The notes beneath the pieces are model-generated. The model was given only the letters and a program-made list of their open reading frames with translations. It was not told the origin of the DNA and ran no database searches. From Verrucomicrobiota bacterium (GTDB lineage: Bacteria; Verrucomicrobiota; Verrucomicrobiia; Limisphaerales; AV2), in contig QHOP01000434.1 of assembly GCA_003219345.1 (NCBI GenBank), positions 1 to 6,893 of the forward strand: DNA of 6,893 nt, written 5' to 3'. Each line of letters begins with the position of its first letter. Within the stretch, counting starts at the first letter, position 1. The position numbers and the translations under genes were made by a program. This document shows, piece after piece, positions 5,581 through 6,893 of this stretch.

Positions 5581-5608
5581 TCATGATTTTCGCTCAACCC
5601 ATTTCTCT

Positions 5609-6412
5609 GTGAACCTGCCGCAGTCACAAACGCAGCCGGAGCTGCAAAAAAAAAGTCCCGCGTCGCCCGCGGTGACCGTTGACCAGGAGGGACATTTGTT
5701 GTGCACCGAGAAAGTGGTCAAGGAATACCGCCACCGGCGCGTCGTCAATGGCGTGTCGATTTACGTGGATGCCGGCGAAATCGTCGGACTGCTCGGCCCC
5801 AATGGCGCCGGCAAGACAACCACGTTCAACATCGTCGTCGGCTTGGTGAAGCCGGACGAAGGCGACGTGCGATTTCAGGAGCGGGAGATCACTCGTTGGC
5901 CGATGCATCGACGCGCGCGGCTGGGCATCGGTTACCTGACGCAGGAACCGTCGGTGTTTCGCAAACTGACCGTCGAGCAGAACATTCTGGCGATTCTGGA
6001 GACATGCGTGATGGACGCGCAGGAGCGCCAGGTGCGGCTGAAGTATTTGCTCGACGAACTCGACCTGGCGCGGCTCGCCAAAAGCAAGGCGTACACGCTC
6101 AGCGGCGGTGAGAAGCGGCGGCTGGAGATCACCCGCGCGTTGGTAACCAGCCCCAAGCTCATGTTATTGGACGAACCGTTCAGCGGCATTGATCCGATCG
6201 CGGTTTATGAAGTGCAGAAGATTGTCCGGCGCCTGCAGGAACGCGGTCTGGGCATCTTGATTACCGACCACAACGTGCGCGAGACACTCAAGCTGGTGGA
6301 CCGCGCTTATCTGATTCATAAAGGCGAGGTGGTTTACCATGGACTTGGGCCGGAGATGCCCAACGACCCGAAGGCCCGCGAGATTTATCTCGGACCGGAA
6401 TTCAATCTATAG
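5609..6412 (+). CDS. lptB: LPS export ABC transporter ATP-binding protein (LptB)
   Basis: The cytoplasmic ATPase that drives LPS extraction from the inner membrane with LptF/LptG. Counted from GTG 5609 (267 residues): Walker A GPNGAGKTT (63-71), Q-loop LTQEPSVF (110-117), signature LSGGEKRRLE (164-173), Walker B LMLLDEPFSGIDP (184-196) and H-loop ITDHNVRET (218-226). The LptB-typical C-terminal YLGPEFNL corresponds to E. coli YLGEDFRL. All catalytic residues are present. The start is uncertain. GTG 5609 has no ribosome-binding site and gives a Gln/Pro-rich tail of ~30 residues. TTG 5699 (or 5696) has AGGAGG a few bases before it and would give 237 residues, close to the 241 of E. coli. The gene follows the LptA-like gene after 28 bases, so the two are probably cotranscribed. 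Confidence 0.95.
   Translation: MNLPQSQTQPELQKKSPASPAVTVDQEGHLLCTEKVVKEYRHRRVVNGVSIYVDAGEIVGLLGPNGAGKTTTFNIVVGLVKPDEGDVRFQEREITRWPMHRRARLGIGYLTQEPSVFRKLTVEQNILAILETCVMDAQERQVRLKYLLDELDLARLAKSKAYTLSGGEKRRLEITRALVTSPKLMLLDEPFSGIDPIAVYEVQKIVRRLQERGLGILITDHNVRETLKLVDRAYLIHKGEVVYHGLGPEMPNDPKAREIYLGPEFNL
5685..5690 (+). promoter_or_regulatory. Consensus Shine-Dalgarno inside the annotated lptB start region
   Basis: AGGAGG lies five bases before TTG 5696 and eight before TTG 5699, both in the lptB frame. It is the best ribosome-binding site near any start in this window. It favours a shorter LptB without the ~30-residue extension, although TTG starts are rare. Confidence 0.5.
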
Positions 6413-6439
6413 TTCGTCAATTCGTCAAAAAAGTTGAAG

Positions 6440-6510
6440 CGTTAAATCGCCGAAGCGTTGAACGGGAAGCGCGTGTGAGCGAGGGCGTTTGTCTGTTCAA
6501 CGATTTAACG
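6440..6510. repeat. Bulged inverted repeat between lptB and hprK
   Basis: CGTTAAAT (6440-6447) pairs with ATTTAACG (6503-6510), and CGTTGAAC (6456-6463) pairs with GTTCAACG (6495-6502). This gives 16 paired bases with an 8-base one-sided bulge and a 31-base loop. A further ATTTAACGATTT copy follows at 6512-6523. The words resemble the GTTGAAC/ATTCAAC heptamers near 1700-2290. There is no T-run after the stem, so it is not a typical terminator. Confidence 0.6.
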
Positions 6511-6531
6511 CATTTAACGATTTCAAAAGAT

Positions 6532-6893
6532 ATGCAACGCGATCTTGTCACCGTTGAACGGTTTTACACCGAGCATGCCGGCGAGTTGGAGATGAAACTG
6601 GTTGGCGGAGCCGCCGGTTTGAAACGGGTGATTCGCGAGCCGACGGTCAATCGACCCGGCCTCGCGCTGGCCGGGTTCACCAAATACTTCGCCAGCAAAC
6701 GGGTGCAGGCGATCGGCAGCGCGGAATCAACCTTCCTCAAGTCCCTGGGCAAGGAGGAACGGGAACACCGTTACGCCGATCTGTTTTCGTATAAAATTCC
6801 CTGCGTCGTTTTCAGCCGGAACATTCATCCGGACAGACTTTTTCTCAAGGCCGCGGAACGGGCCGACGTGCCGGTGTTTCGCTGCCCGCTCAT
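6532..6893 (+). CDS. hprK: HPr kinase/phosphorylase, N-terminal part (cut by window end)
   Basis: HprK phosphorylates and dephosphorylates HPr (or an Hpr-like protein) on Ser46 and so links carbon or phosphotransfer status to regulation. The 120 visible codons match the HprK N-terminal domain: LEMKLVGGAAGLKRVIREP, NRPGLALAGFTKYFASKRVQ, AIGSAESTFLKSLGKEER, YADLFSYKIPCVVFSRNIHP and VPVFRCPL. The nucleotide-binding C-terminal domain (Walker A and the HprK signature) lies beyond the window, so activity cannot be judged. ATG 6532 fits the family start. The frame is open upstream into the repeat spacer, with a GTG at 6475, and no strong ribosome-binding site is seen. The gene lies 119 bases after lptB, as hprK lies near lptB in the proteobacterial rpoN cluster, here without rpoN, hpf or ptsN between them. 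Confidence 0.9.
   Translation, partial: MQRDLVTVERFYTEHAGELEMKLVGGAAGLKRVIREPTVNRPGLALAGFTKYFASKRVQAIGSAESTFLKSLGKEEREHRYADLFSYKIPCVVFSRNIHPDRLFLKAAERADVPVFRCPL

Overview
The window reads as a chromosomal segment of a GC-rich, LPS-making Gram-negative bacterium, most likely Verrucomicrobiota (Pedosphaera/Limisphaerales-like). This rests on the gene order kdsA, lptC/lptA-like, lptB, hprK, a metal-type KdsA, and intergenic DNA full of heptamer arrays and fragments of integron integrase and four-helix-bundle (S23) genes. The taxonomy is inference; there is no rRNA or other phylogenetic marker here.

Layout. (1) 19-1140, minus strand: an isolated GC-rich gene. Its first ~217 residues look like a stand-alone Ntn-hydrolase (HslV/proteasome-beta-like) domain with Thr right after the initiator Met; the C-terminal half is unrecognised. 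(2) 1141-2580: a gene graveyard. It holds an imperfect hairpin repeat, two fragments of integron-type tyrosine recombinase genes, and two decayed S23 four-helix-bundle genes. The first S23 gene lies between near-perfect 32-bp inverted repeats built from 7-bp units. Both S23 copies sit just after the same point of the integrase (the G-K-G-x-K-D-R-x-T segment). (3) 2581-3399: kdsA, intact. (4) 3400-3660: a short stem-loop over the kdsA stop, then a ~147-bp palindromic element that can fold as a closed multi-arm cloverleaf, then a palindrome before the next gene. (5) 3661-5580: a secreted protein of 639 residues with one LptC-like and three LptA/OstA-like domains in one chain. (6) 5609-6412: lptB, the LPS-export ATPase, with an ambiguous start. 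(7) 6413-6531: an inverted-repeat spacer. (8) 6532 to the right edge: the N-terminal part of hprK (HPr kinase/phosphorylase), cut by the window end.

How the genes work together. kdsA makes Kdo-8-phosphate for the inner core of LPS. The multi-domain periplasmic protein would help carry LPS to the outer membrane, and LptB would power its extraction from the inner membrane. hprK next to lptB recalls the proteobacterial lptB-rpoN-hpf-ptsN-hprK neighbourhood. The accessory block 1-2580 is functionally separate and appears to be an integration and decay hotspot upstream of this core cluster.
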